DNA from: JADHUC01 sp964617665
GTDB taxonomy: Bacteria; Planctomycetota; Planctomycetia; Pirellulales; Pirellulaceae
DNA length: 64,000 nucleotides
Assembly (NCBI GenBank): GCA_964617665.1
Contig: CAZUAH010000009.1
Coordinates: 5,948-69,947, forward strand
Direction: 5' to 3'
Shown: positions 1 through 8,239 of the stretch, piece by piece
Layout: each line of letters opens with the position of its first letter
How positions within the stretch are numbered: position 1 is the stretch's first letter
Translations under genes and position numbers: made by a program
The notes under the pieces: generated by a model
The model's input: the letters and a program-made list of their open reading frames with translations, nothing else
The model's database searches: none
Told to the model about the DNA's origin: nothing

Positions 1-3000
1 AACATCGCCGCTGGGTATTCCGGATCGGCGACCACCTTGATCTCCTGCTCGAAAGGTTCGCCGTCGACTGTCAATCTGGCAAGGTAGACTCCGGGCGAGA
101 CCGGCGGGCCGGTGCGTCGGCTGCGTTGCGGTGCCTTCGGACCTCGGCGAAGATCCCACATCACCTGATGCAGACCCTTCTTGTGTTCGGTCGGTAGTTG
201 TCGAATAACGTCTCCGTGGATGTCTCGGATCTCGATCGTAACCTCTTTCGCCTCCTCACCGAGATAATACGAGATGCCCGTACCGGCATCTGGATTCTGG
301 CCAACGAAGTGGCGATTGCCCGAATGGGACGAACTCAGTGCCCCAGCCCACAGGACACCGGTCGCCGGTTTGAACAGATACGCGTCCGTGCCCGCGACCT
401 TGCCGGTGAACCCACGTAGTGGCGTCACGTCCAGTACCCAGAGACTTCGGCCATGTGTGCCAACGACGATTTCGCTTTCCGTCGGATGCACGGCGATCTC
501 GTGAATCGCTACAGTCGGCAGATTGTTGTTAATTCTGGTCCAGTGTCCGCCACGATCCAGTGATGCCCAAATTGCGAATTCGGTTCCGCAGTAGAGTAGA
601 TCGGGATTCACCGCGTCCTCGCGTAGGCAGCGAGTCGATCCGTCCGGCAAGTTGCCAGTAATCGAATGCCACGTCTCGCCGTTGTCTTCGGTTGAGTAGA
701 TGTGTGGTGCATCGTTATTACTTCGATGCCCGTCCAACGCAACGTAAGTTCGTCCCGCTTCATGTCGCGAAGCTTCGATCGAACTGACAAGATACTGCTC
801 AGCCAAGCCCAGGTTCTTGGTGATGTCGTGCCAGTTCTTGCCGCCGTCGCGGGTCACCCACAACGCCCCATCATCAGATCCCACGTACAAGACATCCGGG
901 TCAAATGGGGATTCAGCTAGAGCTGTGGCGCTGCCGCGATCCGAGGCGGCGATCTCCGGCGAGATCTTTCGCAGGTTGTTGCCGCGATCGAGCGAACGAA
1001 ACACAAAGTTGCCCGCGCAGTACAAAATGCGGGAATTGTGATGTGACAGCGTGAAGGGCGTTCTCCAATTGAAACGGTAACGCGTGTCCTTCTCCGGTTT
1101 AGGGCGGACACTCGCTCGTTCGCCCGTTCGGATATTCACGCGGGCTATCCTTCCAAATTGGGCTTCGTAGTACACCAAATCGGGCTCATCGGGATCGACG
1201 CGACAGACAAAGCCGTCCGCGCCGCCAACTCGATACCAGTCAGCGTTGCTGGGACCGTATCTGCCGCGCGTCCGTGATGGTCCTCCCCATGAGCCGTTGT
1301 CTTGGAGCCCGCCGTAGACGCGATAGGGTTTTTGCGTGTCCACCGTCACGTCGTAGAACTGGCCGATCGCCATAATATCGTGGAAGTCCCACGTCTGCCC
1401 TCGGTCGTAGCTGACGTACAAACCGCCGTCGCACCCTAGAATCAGGTGCCGACCGTCCCGTGGATCGACCCACAGTGCGTGATGATCAGGATGCACGCGA
1501 ATCGACGCTGTCTTGAATTCGGCACCTCCGTTCTCGGAATAGTGAAATGCGATGCCCAAGACATAGACGCGCTGATCGTCGCTGGGGTCGACTCGGATTT
1601 GGCTGTAGTAGAACGGACGCGGGTTCAGACTGTTGATCCGATGCCAAGTCTCGCCGCCGTCTGTCGACTTGTATACGCCGCCTGTGTCGTTGCCAACGGG
1701 GCCCTGCTGATCCTGTGCATTTGCACGTTGACCACCGATGTAGGAAGAAAAAGGCGTAGCGGACGTATTGCCCGGTCGCTTGCCCCACGTGATCTCGAGC
1801 GTCTTCTGCTCGTCGCCCCTTTTGATCTTAAGTGGCGACTTCTCGTCCGGTTGATGGCTGCGTATGGCTAGGACCAAGTCGTTATAGGTGCCGATCTTCT
1901 TGCCGTCCAGCTCGACAACTACGTCGCCTGACTCAAGGCCGGCCTTGCTTGCCGGTCCGTCTTTCAAGATGCGTTGAAGTACAGCCGGCCCCGAACCGCC
2001 ACTTCCGCTGATGCCCATATAGGCACCAGCCCGACCGTGACCGATCTTGTCGCTTTCGACGATCGCAAACACGACGTTTGGATCTTTTCGGTAGTAGCAG
2101 AGGCCGATTCGGCCCAACGGTCGTTTGGGCAGTCCTTCGGTAAGCTCCTTCCAGTTGGCCCCGCCATCGGTCGTCTTGTACAGTCCGCTCCCCGGCCCCC
2201 AACGTTTCGCCGGATTGGCGCCCTCGAAACGGTCGCGTTGGCGTTCATACATCGCCGCCAACAGCGTTTCAGGTTCGCCTGGATGCATGACGATATCAAC
2301 GCAGCCGGTCTTTTCGTCCACATTCAGGACCTTCTTCCACGTCTTGCCGCCGTCGGTCGTCTTGTACAGTCCACGTTCTTCGTTCGTGCCCCACAGCCGC
2401 CCCAGTGCGCCGGCGTAGACGATATCGGGGTTGGCAGGATGAATCGCGATGCGTCCAATTTGAAACGATCGTTCCAGCCCCATGTGCGTCCAGGTCTTGC
2501 CGCCGTCTACCGACTTGTACACGCCATCGCCCCAAGACACGGAATTGCGGGCGTTGTGTTCGCCGGTACCGACCCACACAATATCTGGATTCGAGGCCGA
2601 CACTGCCACATCGCCAATCGAAACGGTGTTTTCCCTCTCAAAAACCGGCTCGAATGTCGTCCCGTTGTTGGTTGTCTTGAACAGGCCGCCTGACGCTGTT
2701 GCCACGTAGAAGATGATCGGATCGGATTCCACCACTTCGATGTCCACGATCCTGCCGCCCATCGACGCGGGACCAATCGACCGCCAGTTCAGTGCGCTAA
2801 CCCAAGAGGGATCAAGCTCCAACACCGGTTTACTTTTTGGCCTCTGCTTTTTCGGCGTGCTTTCTGGCTTTTCCTTTGCGGCTTCTTTTCCCTCCTGGGC
2901 GTCGCGTTTTACCTCCTTGGCTGGTTTCTCTTCTTTCGGCTCCTGGTCTTTGCCCTCCTGAGGCGTCGCCTTTGTCTCCGCTGCTGCCGGCTCTTCCGAT

Positions 3001-3131
3001 GGTTTGGGCGACTCCTTTGCCTCGGTTGCCTCGACGGGATTCTCTGGCTGTTTGGGCTCCGCCTCCTGAGCAGCAATTCGAACGGGTAGAGCGATCACAA
3101 AAAACGAGAAAACGAGAAGCCTGATGTGCAT
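1..3131 (-). CDS. Secreted VPS10/sortilin-type BNR propeller protein with internal PDZ domain (C-terminus cut off)
   Basis: The frame is open on the minus strand from the ATG at 3131 to the window edge: 1043 codons, no stop. It begins with a signal peptide (MHIRLLVFSFFVIALP) and a Lys/Glu/Pro-rich low-complexity stretch to about residue 100. Repeated Asp-box motifs then follow (YKSVDGGKTW, YKTTDGGKTW, YKSTDGGETW, WVTRDGGKNW), which are blades of a sortilin/BNR-type beta-propeller. At about residues 380-445 a PDZ-like segment (LKDGPASKAGLESGDVVVEL) interrupts the propeller. The last visible part has a beta-sandwich look (VSPGVYLARLTVDGEPFEQ). This architecture is common in planctomycete exported proteins annotated as glycosyl hydrolase or VPS10-domain protein, but no catalytic residue can be named, so the role (exported binding or hydrolytic protein) is open. 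A promoter-like site lies just upstream. Confidence 0.85.
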   Translation of the reverse strand, partial: MHIRLLVFSFFVIALPVRIAAQEAEPKQPENPVEATEAKESPKPSEEPAAAETKATPQEGKDQEPKEEKPAKEVKRDAQEGKEAAKEKPESTPKKQRPKSKPVLELDPSWVSALNWRSIGPASMGGRIVDIEVVESDPIIFYVATASGGLFKTTNNGTTFEPVFERENTVSIGDVAVSASNPDIVWVGTGEHNARNSVSWGDGVYKSVDGGKTWTHMGLERSFQIGRIAIHPANPDIVYAGALGRLWGTNEERGLYKTTDGGKTWKKVLNVDEKTGCVDIVMHPGEPETLLAAMYERQRDRFEGANPAKRWGPGSGLYKTTDGGANWKELTEGLPKRPLGRIGLCYYRKDPNVVFAIVESDKIGHGRAGAYMGISGSGGSGPAVLQRILKDGPASKAGLESGDVVVELDGKKIGTYNDLVLAIRSHQPDEKSPLKIKRGDEQKTLEITWGKRPGNTSATPFSSYIGGQRANAQDQQGPVGNDTGGVYKSTDGGETWHRINSLNPRPFYYSQIRVDPSDDQRVYVLGIAFHYSENGGAEFKTASIRVHPDHHALWVDPRDGRHLILGCDGGLYVSYDRGQTWDFHDIMAIGQFYDVTVDTQKPYRVYGGLQDNGSWGGPSRTRGRYGPSNADWYRVGGADGFVCRVDPDEPDLVYYEAQFGRIARVNIRTGERASVRPKPEKDTRYRFNWRTPFTLSHHNSRILYCAGNFVFRSLDRGNNLRKISPEIAASDRGSATALAESPFDPDVLYVGSDDGALWVTRDGGKNWHDITKNLGLAEQYLVSSIEASRHEAGRTYVALDGHRSNNDAPHIYSTEDNGETWHSITGNLPDGSTRCLREDAVNPDLLYCGTEFAIWASLDRGGHWTRINNNLPTVAIHEIAVHPTESEIVVGTHGRSLWVLDVTPLRGFTGKVAGTDAYLFKPATGVLWAGALSSSHSGNRHFVGQNPDAGTGISYYLGEEAKEVTIEIRDIHGDVIRQLPTEHKKGLHQVMWDLRRGPKAPQRSRRTGPPVSPGVYLARLTVDGEPFEQEIKVVADPEYPAAM

Positions 3132-3188
3132 AGAAACTGTCTCTCGGTGCTCGGATAAGTGTCGATTCTCTTTTTCCCGAATTGTCCC

Positions 3189-3217
3189 ATTATAGCCACA
3201 ACGTGACATTCTGTCCG
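3189..3217 (-). promoter_or_regulatory. Sigma70-like promoter for the PDZ/propeller gene
   Basis: On the minus strand, CGGACA (3212-3217), a 17-nt spacer and a perfect TATAAT (3189-3194) lie 58 nt upstream of the ATG at 3131. The -35 matches the consensus at four of six positions. Predicted by eye only. Confidence 0.45.
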
Positions 3218-3346
3218 GACAATAGCGTGTCGTAGCACGGGCGGCCGGCACGGTGTAGAATTGTGCCTCGAATGTGTGCTTTTGTTCAAAGGGATGGCGG
3301 GACGAGTCCCTACTCAAAGCCAAGATGTGACCGGAGAAGCCAGAAG

Positions 3347-4258
3347 ATGAACACCAGAGGAAACCAATTTGTACTGACAAAGCATCGCTCGCTGGTCGTC
3401 TGCGCCATCGTCGCACTTGTGATCGGTAGCCACGCGTCACTTGTCGAGGCGGCTGATGACGCCGCACATGTGTTTGCCAAAGACAACCTCGTGGCGTGGT
3501 GTATTGTGCCGTTTGACGCTTCGCAGCGAGGGCCCAAGGAACGAGCGGAGATGCTCGATAGGCTGGGCATCAAAAAGGTCGCTTATGATTGGCGTCAGCA
3601 GCATGTGGCGACGTTTGAGGAGGAAATCCTGGCATACAAAAAGCACGGGCTTGAGTACTTCGCGTTCTGGAGTTGGCATCCGGAGATGTCACCGCTGGTG
3701 AAAAGGCACGACATCAAGCCTCAAATCTGGATTACGAATCGAAGTCCCAAGGCTGATGCGCAAGAGGCGCGGGTAGAAGCCGCTGCCAAGCAACTGATGC
3801 CACTTGCTGACCAAGCTAAAGAACTGGGCTGCAAGTTGGGCCTGTACAACCACGGTGGTTGGGGCGGCGAGCCGCAGAACATGGTCGCCGTGTGTCAATG
3901 GCTGCGGAAGAACGCAAATGCCGACCATGTGGGAATTGTCTACAACTTTCATCACGGTCACGGCCACATCAACGACTTTGCCGAATCGCTCAAAGTGATG
4001 AAGCCTCACCTGCTGTGCCTGAACTTGAACGGCATGAACGACGGAGCGAATCCGAAGATCCTGCCGATTGGGCAGGGGCAGCACGAGAAACGCATGCTAC
4101 AGATCGTGCTCGACAGCGGCTACACGGGCCCCATCGGAATCCTCGATCATCGCGGCGCCATAGACGCGGAAAAGAGCCTGAGCGAAAACCTCGACGGCCT
4201 GAAGAAGCTGCTTGCAGAACTGGGCCAGACCGAAGCACTCAAGACGTATGCTCAATAG
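3347..4258 (+). CDS. Secreted sugar phosphate isomerase/epimerase-like TIM-barrel protein
   Basis: This 303-aa protein has a signal peptide: basic MNTRGNQFVLTKHRS, a hydrophobic core and an Ala-X-Ala-like site near VEAAD. The body resembles the xylose-isomerase-like/AP-endonuclease-2 TIM-barrel family: LYNHGGWGGEP and YNFHHGHGHI supply likely metal- or substrate-binding His and Asn residues, and LNLNG follows. The ATG at 3347 was chosen over an upstream in-frame start because it begins the signal peptide and has a GGAG-containing leader. It heads a plus-strand group with a GH29 fucosidase 70 bp downstream, an SSS symporter and a second GH29. Such exported members are common in planctomycetes, but their substrate is unknown. 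A periplasmic isomerase or sugar-binding role is my inference. Confidence 0.82.
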   Translation: MNTRGNQFVLTKHRSLVVCAIVALVIGSHASLVEAADDAAHVFAKDNLVAWCIVPFDASQRGPKERAEMLDRLGIKKVAYDWRQQHVATFEEEILAYKKHGLEYFAFWSWHPEMSPLVKRHDIKPQIWITNRSPKADAQEARVEAAAKQLMPLADQAKELGCKLGLYNHGGWGGEPQNMVAVCQWLRKNANADHVGIVYNFHHGHGHINDFAESLKVMKPHLLCLNLNGMNDGANPKILPIGQGQHEKRMLQIVLDSGYTGPIGILDHRGAIDAEKSLSENLDGLKKLLAELGQTEALKTYAQ

Positions 4259-4328
4259 GCTCCTGAAGTCACACCGTGTGGGCGAGCCCTACGTCTGTCG
4301 CGGCGAGAGCTGCGGAAGGAAACAGCAA

Positions 4329-6152
4329 ATGAAAGCTCCAGGACGAACCATCATCGTTTTGGCCGCCGCAGTTGCCGTGCTAACCTCCCAGACGTTTCCG
4401 CTTCTTGGGGCGGATCAAGCCAAACGCTACGAACCTTCATGGGAGTCGCTCGACCAACGACCGCTGCCGGCGTGGTTCAACGAGGCGAAATTCGGCATCT
4501 TCATCGTCTGGGGACCATATTCGGTACCCGCCTGGAAAGACCGCGGCTACGCCGAATGGTACGGCAGCAATATGAACCGCAAAGACTCCGCCACATCGAA
4601 GTTTCACCGCCGCGTGTACGGCGAGGATTTTTGCTACGAAGACTTTGTGCCGATGTTCACTGCCGAACTGTGGGATCCGGGCTTCTGGTGCGACCTGTTT
4701 GCACAAGCTGGCGCCAAATATGTGGTCACCACAGCAAACTACCACGACGGTTTTGCAATGTGGCCGACAAAGTATGCGCAGTTCAACGACACAGACAAGT
4801 GGAATAGCGTCGATCGTGGACCGAAACGCGATCTGATCGGCGAGTTGAATGCGGCCGGCGAGCGGCGCGGGTTGAAGATGGGAATCTACTACTCGTTGTA
4901 TGAATGGTATCACCCTTTGTGGAAGAACCCCGAGACGCGCGACCGATTTGTGACAGAGCAATTGCACCCAAAGTTCAAAGAAGTCGTCACGAAGTACAAG
5001 CCGTGGTTCATTTTCCTGGACGGAGAATGGGCTGCGGACTACAAGTTCTGGCGCAGCGAGGAACTCGCCGCGTGGCTGTACAACGAATCGCCCTGTCGCG
5101 ACTACGTGGTGGCCAATGATCGTTGGGGGCAGTGTCGCGGGATTCACGGCGACGTGTTTGAAAGCGAATACGGCGGCGGGTTGATGTGCTCGCCAGAGCA
5201 TCCGTGGCAGGAAGACCGCGGGATGGGACATTCTTACGGTTACAACCGCGCCGAGAGCATCTACGATTACGATTCGTCGGCCGAACTGATCAAGATGCTC
5301 AGCCGATGCACGGCGGGCGGTGGAAACTACTTGCTGTGCGTTGGCCCTACCGGTGACGGTAGAATTCCTGTGATCATGCAGCAGCGTTTGCTGGAAATAG
5401 GCCGTTGGCTCAAGCTCCACGGCGAGGCGGTCTACGGAGCGAAGACCAGCCCGTTCTGGCCGCGTCGATTCGAATGGGGCGGCATCTCGTCCAAGCCGGG
5501 CAAACTGTATCTGCACGTGGCTGACAAGGAGACCACGCAGATCCACTTGACGGGCCTACACAATCCGGTCGCGAGCGCGTACATTCTGGAGCACAAAGAT
5601 GAACCCGGCCTGAAGCTGACGAAGACCGAGGTTGGAATACGGCTAGAATGGCCAGCCTATTTGAACAACGAAGCCGTGACAGTGATCGCGTTGGAGATTG
5701 AGGGCGAATCTGATGTGGACACAACGCAACACCAATTCGCCGACGGCCGAGTCGACATGTTGTGCCGGGCGCTGAAGATCCACGGCACGAAGGCTCGGTT
5801 CCACTACCGCGGACACGGGCCTCGTTTACGCATCGCGGATTGGACGGACCCGAACGAGTACCTCAGCGGTCAATTCGACGTTTCCCGTCCGGGCGTCTAT
5901 CAGCTTCAGATGACATACTCCGCTTCGGGCAAGTCGAGCGAGGATGGAAGCCGTTTCGTGGTGGAGGTGAACGACCAACAACTGCAACATCAATCGGCAA
6001 GTACCGGCGGCGATGAGCGATTCAAGACCGTCACCCTTGGCCAAGTTCGCTTGGACCGGTCCGGGCGTTACAGATTGACCATCCGGCCAATTGCTGAAGG
6101 CTGGCGCGGACTTGGGCTTCAGTCATTGTCGTTGAGCCCAACCTCCGAGTAG
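4329..6152 (+). CDS. Secreted alpha-L-fucosidase-like protein, GH29, with altered active-site positions
   Basis: This 607-aa protein has a signal peptide (MKAPGRTIIVLAAAVAVL). The ATG at 4329 has a GGAAGGAAAC leader. The GH29 fold is clear: WFNEAKFGIF near the start, YHDGFAMWP, DRGPKRDLIGEL, and FLDGEW with Asp231 as the expected nucleophile, then NYLLCVGPTGDGRIP. A C-terminal carbohydrate-binding-like beta-sandwich follows from about residue 480. Two positions are odd. The usual HWG motif reads VWG (Val60), and the first His of the usual HHDGF motif is Tyr138. In characterised GH29 enzymes both histidines contact the bound fucose. The gene may therefore act on a different sugar or have weak fucosidase activity. 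It belongs with the symporter 72 bp downstream and the second GH29. Confidence 0.88.
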   Translation: MKAPGRTIIVLAAAVAVLTSQTFPLLGADQAKRYEPSWESLDQRPLPAWFNEAKFGIFIVWGPYSVPAWKDRGYAEWYGSNMNRKDSATSKFHRRVYGEDFCYEDFVPMFTAELWDPGFWCDLFAQAGAKYVVTTANYHDGFAMWPTKYAQFNDTDKWNSVDRGPKRDLIGELNAAGERRGLKMGIYYSLYEWYHPLWKNPETRDRFVTEQLHPKFKEVVTKYKPWFIFLDGEWAADYKFWRSEELAAWLYNESPCRDYVVANDRWGQCRGIHGDVFESEYGGGLMCSPEHPWQEDRGMGHSYGYNRAESIYDYDSSAELIKMLSRCTAGGGNYLLCVGPTGDGRIPVIMQQRLLEIGRWLKLHGEAVYGAKTSPFWPRRFEWGGISSKPGKLYLHVADKETTQIHLTGLHNPVASAYILEHKDEPGLKLTKTEVGIRLEWPAYLNNEAVTVIALEIEGESDVDTTQHQFADGRVDMLCRALKIHGTKARFHYRGHGPRLRIADWTDPNEYLSGQFDVSRPGVYQLQMTYSASGKSSEDGSRFVVEVNDQQLQHQSASTGGDERFKTVTLGQVRLDRSGRYRLTIRPIAEGWRGLGLQSLSLSPTSE

Positions 6153-6224
6153 TAGAGAAACCAGAGCCAGCGACGATACGCGGAGTCGCCATCGTCTAGG
6201 TTCATACATGTTAGGGACAAGGAT

Positions 6225-8096
6225 ATGGAGCCAACGATCGAGGCGATTGACTCATGCGTCATCGTGGTCTACCTGATCGGCATTGTGGGCTTGGGGTGTT
6301 GGGTCGGGCTGCGACATCGTCGGCGAGGCGGTGAGGGCAAAGACTACTTCCTGGCCGGCGGCACACTTACCTGGCCCATTATTGGCCTTGCCTTGTTTTC
6401 CACGAACATCTCGACGATCCATCTCGTCTCGTTTGCCCAAGAAGGCTACATGAATGGCCTGGCCTACGGGAACTTCGAGTGGATGGCACCGTTCACGCTC
6501 ATCATCACCGCATTGTTCTTCGCGCCCTTTTACATCCGCTCGCGCGTCGCCACGCTGCCCGACTTCCTCGAGATACGCTACAGCCGACCGTGCCGCGATT
6601 GGCTGGCGGTCCTCTCCATCGTGGCTGCAATCTTCATTCACATCGGCTTCTCGCTTTACACCGGCGCGAAGGTGATGAACGGCCTGTTCGGTATTCCGGA
6701 GAGCTACATCTTGCTGACAATTCTCGTCATCGCCGGATTGACGGGTTTGTACACGATCGTGGGTGGACTGATTTCCGTTGTGATCACCGAGTCGATCCAG
6801 ACGGTGATTCTCTTGATAGGCGCGATCTTTATTACAGGCTACTCGCTCTACTATGTCGGCGGGTTTGCAGGCATCTACGAAACGCTTGAAGCCAACGGCC
6901 AGATGGTGAAGATGACCGTTCTTCGCTCAGCCGAAGAGCAACCCGAACTGCCTTGGTTCGCTGTGCTGCTTGGCTACCCGGTCATCGGGATCTGGTACTG
7001 GTGCACGGATCAGACGATCGTTCAACGCGTGTTGGGAGCGAAGGACGAAAACCACGCTCGGATCGGTCCTTTGTTCTGCGGTTTCATCAAGATCTTGCCC
7101 GTGTTTCTGTTCGTGCTGCCGGGACTGATCTGCTATGTGCTCATCACACAGGGCCGGCTTGACGAGAGGCGTTTTCCCGCTGTGAAAGTCGACGGTCAGG
7201 TGTTGATTGACGGACAACCAATCAACGTGCCCGAAGAAGGCCGCATCGATCTGACCGGCAAGAAGATGGATGCGAACCACAAGGAATATGACTACTCCGA
7301 GAAGCCCGCATACATTGAGAATCAGATCCTTTACGAGGACGGCAAACGCGTCAAAGACACCGCACAGACCTATGCCTACATGATAACGGAGTTGTTGCCC
7401 GTGGGCTTGAGAGGTGTGGTGGCGGCGGCACTGCTCGCTGCGCTAATGGGCACGGTTTCTGGAGCTCTCAACTCTATCGCTACATTGTTCAGCTACGACA
7501 TTGTCAAACGTTGGCGGCCAAAAACCACCGATCATCGACTCGTTCTGATTGGGCGGATCACTACGTTTGTTGCAATGATTGTCGCAGTCCTCTGGTCGCC
7601 GTTCATCGCTCGCTTTCCGAGTATCTACCAGGGCATCACGGCATTGATCTGCTACATCGCTCCGCCAATCACAGCAGTCTTTATGATGGGCGTGCTGTGG
7701 CGACGAGCATCAAGCATTGGCGCCCAATTGACGCTTTACGCAGGTTCGGCAATGGGGCTAGTCGTGTTCTTGCTGGATTGGTTCAAGGTCCAATTTCCGG
7801 CTGGCCTGACGCAGGTGCTACATGCCACGCGAGTCGTGTACTACGACGCAGCGAACGAGCAGTGGCGAATCGTCTTTATGGTCGCGTCGTTCTATCTCTG
7901 CGTGATTTGTCTGGCATTGCAGGCGGTGATCTCGGCTATCGTGCCGCACAAGCACACGCCGGAAAGCGCGAAGTTAGTCTGGGGAAATCCACTTGACGCG
8001 TTACGCAGCGCTGGTTGGCGAGGAATCGGCGACTACCGCATCCTATCGGCAATTCTGGCAGCCGTGATGATCGCACTTTATGTCTATTTCGCTTGA
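6225..8096 (+). CDS. SSS-family sodium/solute (sugar) symporter
   Basis: This 623-aa polytopic inner-membrane protein carries the sodium:solute symporter signature. LAGGTLTWPIIGLALFSTNIS (about residues 42-62) matches the conserved core helix with its unwound Asn/Ser region, and repeated long hydrophobic helices run to the C-terminus. A hydrophilic stretch of about 80 residues in the middle (around ADYDYSEKPAY-like sequence, residues 320-385) is longer than in the shortest family members and probably forms a loop. Residues near 395-435 (RGVVAAALLAALMGTVSGALNS) match the helix that contributes a sodium site in this family. Lying between two GH29 genes, it most likely imports the released monosaccharide. 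The substrate, fucose or a relative, is inferred from context. The ATG at 6225 follows ACAAGGAT, a reasonable ribosome-binding site. Confidence 0.92.
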   Translation: MEPTIEAIDSCVIVVYLIGIVGLGCWVGLRHRRRGGEGKDYFLAGGTLTWPIIGLALFSTNISTIHLVSFAQEGYMNGLAYGNFEWMAPFTLIITALFFAPFYIRSRVATLPDFLEIRYSRPCRDWLAVLSIVAAIFIHIGFSLYTGAKVMNGLFGIPESYILLTILVIAGLTGLYTIVGGLISVVITESIQTVILLIGAIFITGYSLYYVGGFAGIYETLEANGQMVKMTVLRSAEEQPELPWFAVLLGYPVIGIWYWCTDQTIVQRVLGAKDENHARIGPLFCGFIKILPVFLFVLPGLICYVLITQGRLDERRFPAVKVDGQVLIDGQPINVPEEGRIDLTGKKMDANHKEYDYSEKPAYIENQILYEDGKRVKDTAQTYAYMITELLPVGLRGVVAAALLAALMGTVSGALNSIATLFSYDIVKRWRPKTTDHRLVLIGRITTFVAMIVAVLWSPFIARFPSIYQGITALICYIAPPITAVFMMGVLWRRASSIGAQLTLYAGSAMGLVVFLLDWFKVQFPAGLTQVLHATRVVYYDAANEQWRIVFMVASFYLCVICLALQAVISAIVPHKHTPESAKLVWGNPLDALRSAGWRGIGDYRILSAILAAVMIALYVYFA

Positions 8097-8239
8097 ACGA
8101 TTGCGAGAGCAGGTGTTTGAGCTCGGATCGGAAATAGTGACGGCCGCCCGAGCGCCGTAGAACAGATCAGTGATCGCAGGCTAGAATGGACGCCCGTACG
8201 ACGAACAATCGCCTACTACTAGATCTGGAGACATGCAAC

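Noticed and set aside
4437..5546. Long minus-strand open frame (369 codons) opposite the first fucosidase
   Set aside because: It lies entirely antisense to a clear GH29 gene; composition looks random and no ribosome-binding site supports it.
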